From: CAVSIS01 sp963814875
Lineage (GTDB): Bacteria > Acidobacteriota > Thermoanaerobaculia > Thermoanaerobaculales > Sulfomarinibacteraceae
Direction of reading: 5' to 3'
Length of the DNA: 35,056 nucleotides
Assembly (NCBI GenBank): GCA_963814875.1
Contig: CAWFFJ010000008.1
Span: forward strand, 1 to 35,056
The position numbers and the translations under genes were made by a program. Below, one piece after another: positions 7,749 through 14,811 of this stretch (the first letter of the stretch is position 1; every line of letters begins with the position of its first letter). Under the pieces are notes generated by a model that saw nothing but the letters and a program-made list of their open reading frames with translations, ran no database searches and was not told the origin of the DNA.

Positions 7749-9092
7749 GTGACCCGCTCCTGCGACCTGCTGGTGCGCGGCGGTATGGTGGTGCCGATGG
7801 CGCGCGACGGCGAGTGGTTTGCCGGCGACGTGCTGGTCACCGGCGGTCGCATCGTCGAGGTCACCAAGGGCTGGGCGGGAGAGGTCGAGGCGCGCGAGGT
7901 GCTCGACGCCGCCGACGCGCTGGTCCTGCCCGGCTTCGTCCAGGCCCACGTCCACGTGGTCCAGTCGCTGCTCCGCCACCAGGCCGACGACCTCGCGCTG
8001 CTCGACTGGCTCGCCTACCGCACATGGCCCTACGAGGCCGCGCTCGACGGCGACGGCGTCGAGGCCGCAGCCATGCTCGGCATCGCAGAGCTGCTCGCCG
8101 GGGGGACCACTACCGCGCTCGACTTCGGCACCACCCACGACCACGACCGTGTCTTCCGCCAGGCCGAGCGCCTCGGCATCCGGTTGATCTCGGGCAAGAC
8201 CCACATGAACGTCGGCGACGGCGTTCCAGCGGGCCTGCTCGAGGATGAGGACGCCTCGCTCGCCGAGGCCGAGGCGCTCGGCCTGCGTTGGCACGGCGCG
8301 GCCGCCGGCCGGCTGTGCTACGCGGTCGCGCCGCGGTTTGCGCTCTCGTGCACGCGCTCGTTGCTCGAACGGTGCGCCGATCTTGCCCGCCGTCACGGCT
8401 GGCAGCTCGAGACCCATGCTGCCGAGAACCGGGCCGAGGTCGCCGCGCTCGAGGCCGCCACCGGGCGCTCGACCATCGCCTACCTGGACGACGTCGGGCT
8501 CACCGGCGAGGACGTCGTGCTCGCGCACTGCGTCCACCTCTCGGCCGAGGAGATCGCGCGCCTCGCCGCGACCCGCACCCGGGTCTGCCACTGCCCGGGC
8601 GCCAACCTCAAGCTCGCCTCCGGAATCGCCGACATTCCCGCTCTGATGGCCGCCGGTATCCCGATCGCGCTCGGCGCCGACGGACCGCCGTGCAACAATC
8701 GGCTGTCGGTCTTTCACGAGATGAGCCTCGCAGCGACGTTGCACACTCTGCGGCACGGCCCTCGGGCCATGAACGCATGGACCGTTCTCGGGCTGGCGAC
8801 CCGCGACGGGGCGCGCGCGCTCCGGCTCGAGCACGAGGTTGGGACGCTCGAGCCCGGGAAGGCCGCCGACCTGGTCGTGCTCAGCCTCGAAGGGTGGTCG
8901 ATGCTGCCCGGCGGCGACCCGGCGTCGCGGGTGGTGTACGGAGCGTCGGTGGCTGACGTGCGCCACGTGGTGGTCGCCGGCAACCCAGTGCTGCGCGATC
9001 GGTGCCTCACCGCCGCACCTGAGGGGGAGCTGCGCGAGCAGGTCCGTTCTGCGTGGCGTGCGACCCGTGCGCGGCTCGAGGAGGCGTCATGA
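7749..9092 (+). CDS. Amidohydrolase, MTA/SAH- or guanine-deaminase-like
   Basis: A 447-residue metal-dependent amidohydrolase of the TRZ/ATZ/5-methylthioadenosine-S-adenosylhomocysteine deaminase type. These enzymes deaminate purine-like or triazine substrates in the cytosol. Metal ligands are visible in order: the HVH motif in VQAHVHVVQSL, the ETHAAE histidine, the LAHCVHLS histidine and the aspartate in LGADGPPCNNRLS. The C-terminal beta segment (GTLEPGKAADLVVL) is also standard. Exact substrate cannot be read from sequence: 5'-deoxyadenosine/MTA deaminase, guanine deaminase and 8-oxoguanine deaminase remain possible. The GTG at 7749 is chosen because the canonical first strand (DLLVRGGMVV) follows at once. 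The TGA overlaps the next gene's ATG (ATGA). Confidence 0.88.
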   Translation: MTRSCDLLVRGGMVVPMARDGEWFAGDVLVTGGRIVEVTKGWAGEVEAREVLDAADALVLPGFVQAHVHVVQSLLRHQADDLALLDWLAYRTWPYEAALDGDGVEAAAMLGIAELLAGGTTTALDFGTTHDHDRVFRQAERLGIRLISGKTHMNVGDGVPAGLLEDEDASLAEAEALGLRWHGAAAGRLCYAVAPRFALSCTRSLLERCADLARRHGWQLETHAAENRAEVAALEAATGRSTIAYLDDVGLTGEDVVLAHCVHLSAEEIARLAATRTRVCHCPGANLKLASGIADIPALMAAGIPIALGADGPPCNNRLSVFHEMSLAATLHTLRHGPRAMNAWTVLGLATRDGARALRLEHEVGTLEPGKAADLVVLSLEGWSMLPGGDPASRVVYGASVADVRHVVVAGNPVLRDRCLTAAPEGELREQVRSAWRATRARLEEAS

Positions 9093-9937
9093 AGCTGCCG
9101 TTCCGACGCCCGAAGATCGAGCACCTCGACCGATACCTCGCCGCCAAGGACTACAGCACAGCCCTCGCGGCGGTCGCTGGAGAGCTCAGACGCAACCCGC
9201 ACCAGTTCAACCTGCTGCTCCGGCAGGCGGAGATTCTCGGCATGGCCGGCAACCGCGAGCAGGCGATCGGCGTCTACCGCAAGATCGCCGAGCAGTACGC
9301 GGGGGACGGCTTCTACGCCAAGGCGATCGCGCTCTACAAGAAGGTCCTGCGTCTGGACCCTGAGCTCTTCGAGGTCCACGCCGAGCTTGCCCGGCTGATC
9401 GAGGAGGACCAGCGCGAGCTCCTGCCGCTCCAGGAGCGCCTCGCCAATAGCCAAACGAAGCCGAGGCAGACGGCACCGCGCGGCGGGCCGCCCGACGAGG
9501 TCAAGGAGCTCGCCGCGTCGGCGTTGTTCGCGGCCTTCCAACGGAAGGCGCTCGAGGAGATCCTCACCTCGACCGTCTTGCGGACCTACGAGGAGGGCGA
9601 CATCATCGTCACCGAGGGCGAGGCCGGCTCGAGCCTGTACCTGCTGGTCACCGGAACGGTCAAGGTCTTCACCCGCGGTTCGAGTGGTGAGCACCTCGCG
9701 CTCGCCGAGCTCGGCGCGGGCGACTTCTTCGGCGAGGTCTCCATGCTCACCGGCAAGCCGCGCACCGCGACCATCACCGCCAAGACCCCGGTGGTCGCGA
9801 TCGAGCTGACCAAACAGGACGTCGACCGCATCGCCAAGGAGCATCCGGAGGTCCACACCGTGCTCGAGGACTTCTACACCCGCCGTGCGCAGGAGACCGT
9901 CGAGGCGGTGATCCGGCGCATGCGTGAGGATGCCTGA
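9089..9937 (+). CDS. TPR and cyclic-nucleotide-binding domain protein
   Basis: A 282-residue soluble protein with two parts. Residues about 10-120 are TPR-like helical repeats (YLAAKDYSTALAAVAGEL, AGNREQAIGVYRKIAEQY, GFYAKAIALYKKVLRLDP). Residues about 150-270 form a cNMP-binding (Crp-type) beta-roll: YEEGDIIVTEGEAGSSLYLL, then LGAGDFFGEVSMLTGKPRTATITA, where the Gly-Glu and Arg-Thr-Ala match the phosphate-binding cassette that contacts the cyclic nucleotide phosphate. There is no DNA-binding helix-turn-helix, so it is not a Crp-type transcription factor; the TPR part suggests a partner protein is regulated. It starts inside the preceding stop (ATGA) and its TGA overlaps the def start (TGATG), so the three are coupled. 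Ligand and partner are unknown. Confidence 0.88.
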   Translation: MKLPFRRPKIEHLDRYLAAKDYSTALAAVAGELRRNPHQFNLLLRQAEILGMAGNREQAIGVYRKIAEQYAGDGFYAKAIALYKKVLRLDPELFEVHAELARLIEEDQRELLPLQERLANSQTKPRQTAPRGGPPDEVKELAASALFAAFQRKALEEILTSTVLRTYEEGDIIVTEGEAGSSLYLLVTGTVKVFTRGSSGEHLALAELGAGDFFGEVSMLTGKPRTATITAKTPVVAIELTKQDVDRIAKEHPEVHTVLEDFYTRRAQETVEAVIRRMREDA

Positions 9938-10452
9938 TGGCGGCACGACCGATCCTGGTCTACGGCGACCCGCGGCTCGAGGCTGAAAACGCCCAGGTAG
10001 AGATCTTCGACGACGCCCTCGCCGCCCTCACTGAGGAGATGTTCGAGGCCGGGTGGAAGGCGCCCGGGCTCGGTCTCGCCGCACCCCAGATCGGCGTCAA
10101 CCTGCGTCTCGCCGTGGTCGACCTCTCGGTCGGGAAGGACCCCGACCAGAAGCTGGTGGTCGCCAACCCGGAGATCCTGTGGAGCGAAGGGAAGGTCTCC
10201 CTCGAGGAGGGCTGCCTGTCATTTCCCGGCCTCTACACCACGCTGGTGCGCCCGCGACGGCTGCGGCTCGCCTTTCAGGACCTCACCGGTACGCGCCGGG
10301 AGATGGAGGCCGACGGGCTGCTCGCGCAGGCGTTCTGCCACGAGGTCGATCACCTCGACGGCGTGCTCCTCGTCCACCATCTCAAGGGACTCAAGCGGAC
10401 CATGTTCCTGCGCCGGGTGGCAAAGATGCGCTCCCTGGGCGTCTGGACGTAA
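9937..10452 (+). CDS. def: Peptide deformylase
   Basis: Removes the N-terminal formyl group from nascent proteins. The 171-residue sequence carries all three family motifs: GLGLAAPQIG (44-53), EEGCLSFPG with metal ligand Cys93, and HEVDHL with metal ligands His135 and His139 and catalytic Glu136. The residue before this His is Cys (FCHEVDH), where many deformylases have Gln. The usual partner fmt does not follow. Its ATG overlaps the stop of the cNMP-binding protein. The TAA stop lies in the outer stem of a large hairpin. Confidence 0.95.
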   Translation: MAARPILVYGDPRLEAENAQVEIFDDALAALTEEMFEAGWKAPGLGLAAPQIGVNLRLAVVDLSVGKDPDQKLVVANPEILWSEGKVSLEEGCLSFPGLYTTLVRPRRLRLAFQDLTGTRREMEADGLLAQAFCHEVDHLDGVLLVHHLKGLKRTMFLRRVAKMRSLGVWT

Positions 10453-10499
10453 GTCCGGTTGGGTGGGACCCGATGGGTCCCACCCAACCGTGCTTACGT
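10447..10499 (+). terminator. Long perfect hairpin at the def stop codon
   Basis: GGTTGGGTGGGACCC-GAT-GGGTCCCACCCAACC (10457-10489) is a perfect 15-bp stem with a 3-base loop. It is nested in an outer ACGTAAG / CTTACGT pair (10447-10453, 10493-10499) that includes the TAA stop codon. There is no T-tract, so it may act as an RNA-stabilising or Rho-assisting 3' structure rather than a simple intrinsic terminator, or it may be a mobile palindrome. Confidence 0.6.
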
Positions 10500-10603
10500 C
10501 TGATGTGCTTCGCACATCGGGGTTGAGGAGGTCGACGCACGGCTTCCTTTGCGTCAGCGGAGTCTCGCACCCTCGTCTCACGTCTCGCGTGTCCCATCTC
10601 GCG

Positions 10604-10642
10604 AAAAGAGAAAAGCCCGGGGCGGGCTCGCCCGCCCCGGGC
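10604..10642 (-). terminator. Intrinsic terminator of the sialidase-like gene
   Basis: On the minus strand a perfect 13-bp stem GCCCGGGGCGGGC / GCCCGCCCCGGGC with a GA loop (10615-10642) is followed by a T-rich tract TTTTCTCTTTTC. It sits 25 bases past the TAA stop of the minus-strand gene ending at 10668. This is a textbook Rho-independent terminator. Confidence 0.92.
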
Positions 10643-10667
10643 CTTGGGTCGCGCGAGGGATGCCGGC

Positions 10668-13400
10668 CTACTGGTAGGTCACCACCAGCTGCGGTCGGTT
10701 GCCCGCGGTCGAGTTGTCGCCGGAGTAGTAGCCGAGGTAGTCGTTGCCCCGGTCGTCGTTGTCGTCGAGCGCGAACTGCACACGAACCTGGGTCGCGCCC
10801 GTGGCGTTGACCGCCGCGAGACCGGCCGCGTTGAAGGTGCACTCCGACCAGCTGCCGTTGGAGGCGGCGTTGGACAGGGAGCACACCGCGGTCGCTGAGG
10901 CCGCCGCTTGGAAGTCGCCGGAGGCGAGCGCCGTGCTGCCGCCGAAGGCGCTCGACACGTCGGCGGTCATCGCGCCGTGGGTCGTGAAGGGGTTGGTGCC
11001 CGAGAGCGTGCCGCGCTTGAGCCGCAGGGTGACCGACTGGATCGTCGCGCCGTCCGGGATCGAGGACGTGTCGAAGGACACGAAGCCCTTGTACTGGCGG
11101 TCCTTCCTGTCGTCGCCGACGCGGATCGCGCTGGTCGTGGTCGCGGTGCTGCTGACGGTCCCGCCGGAGTTCGAGGTCTCCGACGACTCGAGCACGTAGC
11201 CGTCCTGAGCCGCAACCGAGGTGAAGGTCACCGTGGTCGGACCGCCGCTCGTGCACCCCGAGGTGTCGAAGGCCGAGCAGGTCCCGCCACACGCCAGCGT
11301 GCCGCCGTCAAAGCCGAGGCCGACGCAGGTCTGACCGCCGAGGTTGGTGCCGTCGCACACCTCTGGGGACTCGATCACGCCGTTGCCGCACACCGCGCCC
11401 GAGGTGCAGCCGGTGGTCACGAACGCCGAGCAGGTCGAGTTGCAGGCGAGGGTACCGCCGGTGAAGCCCTGGCTGACGCAGGTCTGACCGCCCAGGTCGG
11501 TGCCGTCGCAGAGCTCGCCGGACTCGACGAGGTCGTTGCCGCACACCGGTCCGGTGCCGCCCGAGAAGTCGACCGTGGCGAAGCCCACGTTCTCCTTCTG
11601 GGGCTCGGTCGACGAGCCGGGGAAGAAGTGGCGGGAGTCCGTCCACGCCACGTAGGCCTTGCCGCTCTCCGCGTCGAGGCCCATGTACTCGCCGTACTGG
11701 TTGGGGTTGCGGTTGGGGTTGTCGGTGGTGTTCTCGTCGGTGGTGGAGATCCCGCTGTTGTTGAACTCGGCCGACGGCTGGCTGACCTTGACGTTGGCCT
11801 CGAACGAGACACCGCAGTCGGTCGAGCGCGCCGCGTAGAAGTCCACCTTGCGGTTGTTGGAGTCGTTGCGGGCGTCGTGCCAGGCGACGATCACGTTGCC
11901 GGTCGACTGGTCGACCTGGAGGAAGGGGTGGAACTGGGTCCGCCCGGCAAGACCGTCGTCGTTGACCTTGACCGGGGCCGACCAGCTCGCGCCGTTGTTG
12001 GTCGAGCGGCTCACCCAGACGTCGGTCTCGGTGGCGCCGCCCGAGCTCCAGTCGCAGAAGGTGGCGTACATCGTGCCTTCGCAGGCGCCGCCCGAGTTGT
12101 CGATGTCGATCGCGCCGAAGGGACCGATGCCGCGATAGTCGGCCACCGGCGGCGTGTTGGCGCCCGAGAAACCGACCAGGTTGAAGTCTCGCACCATGAC
12201 CGGCGACGACCACGACGCGCCGCCGTTGGTCGAGCGGGTGTAGAACATCTGCTCGTTGGTGCAGCTCGAACCGCAGGTCAGCGAGTCGAACACCACGTGG
12301 ACGGTGCCGTTCTTGCCGACCGCGATCTCGCAGCCGAGGTCGACGCCGCCGGACGGGGCCGAGGGCAGGTCGACCTCGGTCCAGGTCGAGCCGTTGTTCG
12401 ACGAGTAGGCGAACTTCTCGTTGTTGGAGCGGTCCCAGCACGTGTAGTGGCGGCCGTAGTACGGGCTCGTCGGGGTGATGTCGATGTTGTAGAAGTTTTT
12501 GTCCTCGAGCGTCCGGGTCGACCACGCGTTCTTGATGATGCCCTGCTTCGACCATGTGGCGCCGCCGTTCGCCGAGCGGGCGACCACCATCGCGTACTTG
12601 GTCGTGGTCGCGGTGGCGCACAGCAGCATGTAGTTGAGGAAGACCTCGTTATTGTCGTTCCAGAACAGGGCCGGGTCCGATCCGAACACCGAACCCCTAC
12701 AGGTTCCGAGGCTGAACACGTTGTTCGACGGCGCGCAGGTGTAGAACCAGGTCGCGCCGCCGTCGCCCGAGTAGAAGACCGACTGGGTCTCGTCGTTGTT
12801 GCACGCCGCACCGGCCGTTCCCCAGGTGTTGGCAGCCGCCACCATCTGGTTCGGGTTGCGGTGGTTGACGGCGATCTGGATCTCGCCGTCGTAGGCGGTC
12901 GGCGCCGGCGAGGCGGTCGAGGCGACGTTGCGGTTGGTGCCCACGGTCGGCAGGAGTGGCCCTCCCTCGGGGACGACCGCGTCCCGTCCCGTGTCCACCG
13001 GCCACCGGGTCAGAACCTGGTCGACGTAGGTGTCGCCGTACTGCTCGCGGGCGACGGCGGTGTTGATCTCGATCCAGCGCACGTGCAGCTCCTGCATGAA
13101 GCGCGGGACCGCGATCTCGTACCGGTTGACCTCCATGTCGATCTGGAGGTACTCGAGCGGTGAGATGGGCATCAGCGCGAGGAAGGCATCGACGGCGGCA
13201 GCGTCGCCGAGCCGGCCGTCGAGCCCCGGGTCCATCGCCAGGAGCTTCGCGTCGTTCTTGACCGACAGATAGAGCGGTAAGAGCTTTGCGTGTATGTCGG
13301 CGGTCGGAACTTCCTGAGCGGTGGCGACTACCCCGACCCCGAGCACCATCAGCACAACCGCGGCCAACAACACCACACATCTGCTGGACCCACGCGACAT
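10668..13400 (-). CDS. Secreted sialidase-fold protein with Cys repeats and DNRLRE-like domain
   Basis: A 910-residue exported protein. Residues 1-29 form a signal peptide (basic start, long hydrophobic core, ATAQE cleavage region). The middle is a beta-propeller of BNR/sialidase type: at least six Asp-box-like motifs occur (SGDGGATW, SANGGATW, SSNNGSTW, STNGGASW, STNNGASW, STDCGVSF). Two tandem 50-residue Cys repeats of DUF4215 style follow (about 619-718, CGNGVIESPEVCDGTNLGGQTC type). The last about 190 residues (DGYVLESSETSN ... QLVVTYQ) resemble DNRLRE/CBM96-type beta domains. Many BNR proteins of this kind have no proven glycosidase activity, and I do not see the full set of sialidase catalytic residues, so the role may be binding or degradation of extracellular polymers. 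Start: ATG 13400 with GGAGGAGG just upstream, at the signal peptide. The open frame runs on upstream but is shadow sequence there. Confidence 0.88.
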   Translation of the reverse strand: MSRGSSRCVVLLAAVVLMVLGVGVVATAQEVPTADIHAKLLPLYLSVKNDAKLLAMDPGLDGRLGDAAAVDAFLALMPISPLEYLQIDMEVNRYEIAVPRFMQELHVRWIEINTAVAREQYGDTYVDQVLTRWPVDTGRDAVVPEGGPLLPTVGTNRNVASTASPAPTAYDGEIQIAVNHRNPNQMVAAANTWGTAGAACNNDETQSVFYSGDGGATWFYTCAPSNNVFSLGTCRGSVFGSDPALFWNDNNEVFLNYMLLCATATTTKYAMVVARSANGGATWSKQGIIKNAWSTRTLEDKNFYNIDITPTSPYYGRHYTCWDRSNNEKFAYSSNNGSTWTEVDLPSAPSGGVDLGCEIAVGKNGTVHVVFDSLTCGSSCTNEQMFYTRSTNGGASWSSPVMVRDFNLVGFSGANTPPVADYRGIGPFGAIDIDNSGGACEGTMYATFCDWSSGGATETDVWVSRSTNNGASWSAPVKVNDDGLAGRTQFHPFLQVDQSTGNVIVAWHDARNDSNNRKVDFYAARSTDCGVSFEANVKVSQPSAEFNNSGISTTDENTTDNPNRNPNQYGEYMGLDAESGKAYVAWTDSRHFFPGSSTEPQKENVGFATVDFSGGTGPVCGNDLVESGELCDGTDLGGQTCVSQGFTGGTLACNSTCSAFVTTGCTSGAVCGNGVIESPEVCDGTNLGGQTCVGLGFDGGTLACGGTCSAFDTSGCTSGGPTTVTFTSVAAQDGYVLESSETSNSGGTVSSTATTTSAIRVGDDRKDRQYKGFVSFDTSSIPDGATIQSVTLRLKRGTLSGTNPFTTHGAMTADVSSAFGGSTALASGDFQAAASATAVCSLSNAASNGSWSECTFNAAGLAAVNATGATQVRVQFALDDNDDRGNDYLGYYSGDNSTAGNRPQLVVTYQ
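11247..11546 (-). repeat. Tandem pair of 50-codon Cys-rich repeats
   Basis: Two adjacent 150-bp coding repeats within the sialidase-fold gene. Both units read CGN-x2-ES-x2-(L/V)CDGT(D/N)LGGQTC and end TGCTSG or SGCTSG, each with five cysteines, as in DUF4215/Myxo-type Cys-rich repeats found in long secreted proteins. The close similarity suggests a fairly recent duplication. Confidence 0.8.
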
Positions 13401-13424
13401 CGGAGCCTCCTCCTTCACCAGGTT

Positions 13425-13450
13425 CGCCCGACGGGAAAACCCGCCGGGCG
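13425..13450 (-). promoter_or_regulatory. 5'-leader hairpin of the sialidase-like gene
   Basis: On the minus-strand RNA, CGCCCGGCGGG-UUUU-CCCGUCGGGCG forms an 11-bp stem with one G-U pair and a UUUU loop, ending 24 bases before the ATG and about 10 bases before the ribosome binding site. A TTGACA -35-like hexamer lies at 13497-13502, but the matching -10 is poorly spaced. The hairpin may affect translation or mRNA stability. Confidence 0.5.
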
Positions 13451-13566
13451 GCTTCGTTGGAGTACCTTGAAATCTACTGGCGAAGACGATATCCGATGTC
13501 AACTCCGCCCGCAAGAGGGGACGCGACAAAGTTCCCGAATCTGCCAGGTGTTGCAGGTGCGCGCGG

Positions 13567-14574
13567 TCACAAACTCTGGGGAAGACCGCGGCGGGGTTCG
13601 TCCGTGTAGAGCTCGGCGACGCGGCGCGCGATGTCCTGTCCGACCGGGGAGACCACGGACGGTACAACGATCTCGACCGTGTAGAGGTGGTCTCCGAATG
13701 CCCGGGTCTTGGTGTTGCGGACACCTTTGCCCCGCAGGCGGAACGTCTTCCCGGAGTCGGTCCCCGGCGGGATCTTTGCGCGCACCGGACCGTGGACCGT
13801 CCCGATCTCGACCTCGGCGCCGCGGTACGCTTCGGGGAACGTGATCGGGACTGTGGAACGGATGGTGTCGCCCTCGCGCCGGAAGAAGCGGTGCGGACGA
13901 ACCCGGATGCGCACGTACAAGTCTCCGGTGGGCCCACCGAGGGTCCCATCGGCGCCCTTGCCGGCGACCCGCACCCGCTTGCCGTCGTCGATGCCCTCCG
14001 GGACCTTGACCCGCAGCCGCTCCGAGGCGATGACCACCCCGGCGCCGTGACAGGCCGGGCACCCGCGTGGCCCTTCGCCCCCGCTTCCGCCGCACGTGGC
14101 GCATCGCACACGGCGTTGGATGGGCAGCGCCAGCGTGGTTCCCCGGACCGCCTCCTCGAAGCTGATCTCGACCGTCATCTCCTGGTCGGCGCCCGCTTTC
14201 GGCCGTGCTCGTCGCGTCGCGGCGCGTCCGCCGAGGACCTCCCCAAAGAGGTCGCCGAGGTCGGGGATGCCCGCTTCGGAGAAGCTGAAGTGAACCGGGC
14301 CGGCCTCCTGCCACTGGCCCGCACGACGGAAGGGGTCGTAACCGCTCGGCGGGATCTCTTCAACGGTCCCGTAGGTGTCGTACTGGCGCCTCTTGTCGGC
14401 ATTCGAGAGGACCGCGTAGGCCTCCTGGATCTCCTTGAAGCGGTGCTCCGAGTCGGGGTTGCCGGGGTTGACGTCAGGATGGTGCTTGCGCGCCAGGCGG
14501 CGGTACGCCTTCTTGATCTCCCCTTGATCGGCGTCTCGGCTGACGCCGAGGATCTTGTAGTAGTCCTTGGCCAC
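13567..14574 (-). CDS. DnaJ-family co-chaperone with halved zinc finger
   Basis: A 335-residue J-domain protein that would stimulate DnaK ATPase. The J domain (residues 1-70, KDYYKILGV ... HHPDVNPG) has the essential HPD. A Gly/Phe-poor linker follows, then only two zinc-binding CxxCxG repeats (CATCGGSG and CPACHGAG) where classical DnaJ has four, then the two C-terminal substrate-binding beta domains (VPEGIDDGKRVRVAGKG, IPPGTDSGKTFRLRGKG). It therefore sits between DnaJ and CbpA types. The GTG at 14574 is preferred over GTG 14580 because AGGAGG is 5 bases ahead of the former and too close to the latter. It reads divergently from the kinase gene. No dnaK or grpE is in the window. Confidence 0.92.
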   Translation of the reverse strand: MAKDYYKILGVSRDADQGEIKKAYRRLARKHHPDVNPGNPDSEHRFKEIQEAYAVLSNADKRRQYDTYGTVEEIPPSGYDPFRRAGQWQEAGPVHFSFSEAGIPDLGDLFGEVLGGRAATRRARPKAGADQEMTVEISFEEAVRGTTLALPIQRRVRCATCGGSGGEGPRGCPACHGAGVVIASERLRVKVPEGIDDGKRVRVAGKGADGTLGGPTGDLYVRIRVRPHRFFRREGDTIRSTVPITFPEAYRGAEVEIGTVHGPVRAKIPPGTDSGKTFRLRGKGVRNTKTRAFGDHLYTVEIVVPSVVSPVGQDIARRVAELYTDEPRRGLPQSL

Positions 14575-14644
14575 GTCCACCTCCTGGGCGGCGAGAGCGG
14601 GGCACCGACGCCTCGTAGCCCGCAGTCTGGGACCCCGCTCTTGC

Positions 14645-14675
14645 GAAATATGAGTGATCTCTTATAAAATTTCAA
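14645..14675 (-). promoter_or_regulatory. Candidate dnaJ promoter
   Basis: On the minus strand TTGAAA (14670-14675) and CATATT (within 14645-14652) are separated by 17 bases. The region is strikingly A/T-rich for this genome. TTGAA-N17-CATATTTC also resembles heat-shock-type promoters described in other phyla. No CIRCE operator is present. Confidence 0.5.
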
Positions 14676-14798
14676 CCCCGCTTGGCGAGCCCGCAGCACC
14701 ATGCCCCGCCGGAGCCAACCTCCAGAAAGACGCGACAAGATTCTATTCAACAGTGGCTTAGACGACGATTCGCGAGCCCGCGCCGAGTCCGTACCGGT

Positions 14799-14804
14799 TA
14801 GAAT
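14799..14804 (+). promoter_or_regulatory. Candidate -10 box, leaderless start of the kinase gene
   Basis: TAGAAT is followed by seven bases (AGCGGCC) and then GTG 14812, so the predicted transcription start coincides with the start codon. There is no Shine-Dalgarno sequence in between. This supports GTG 14812 over the in-frame ATG at 14701, which lies upstream of this box. Confidence 0.45.
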
Positions 14805-14811
14805 AGCGGCC

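Noticed and set aside
10908..13163. 751-residue plus-strand open frame opposite the sialidase-like gene
   Set aside because: It is Arg/Val/Gly/Ala-rich shadow sequence with no recognisable domain; the opposite strand has a signal peptide, Asp boxes, Cys repeats and a good terminator.
13401..14111. Upstream extension of the sialidase-like frame to 14111
   Set aside because: It would run antisense-frame through dnaJ and push the signal peptide into the middle of the protein; ATG 13400 has its own ribosome binding site.
14701..14811. In-frame ATG 14701 as kinase start
   Set aside because: The added 37 residues are not hydrophobic or conserved-looking and lie upstream of the TAGAAT box; GTG 14812 is favoured.
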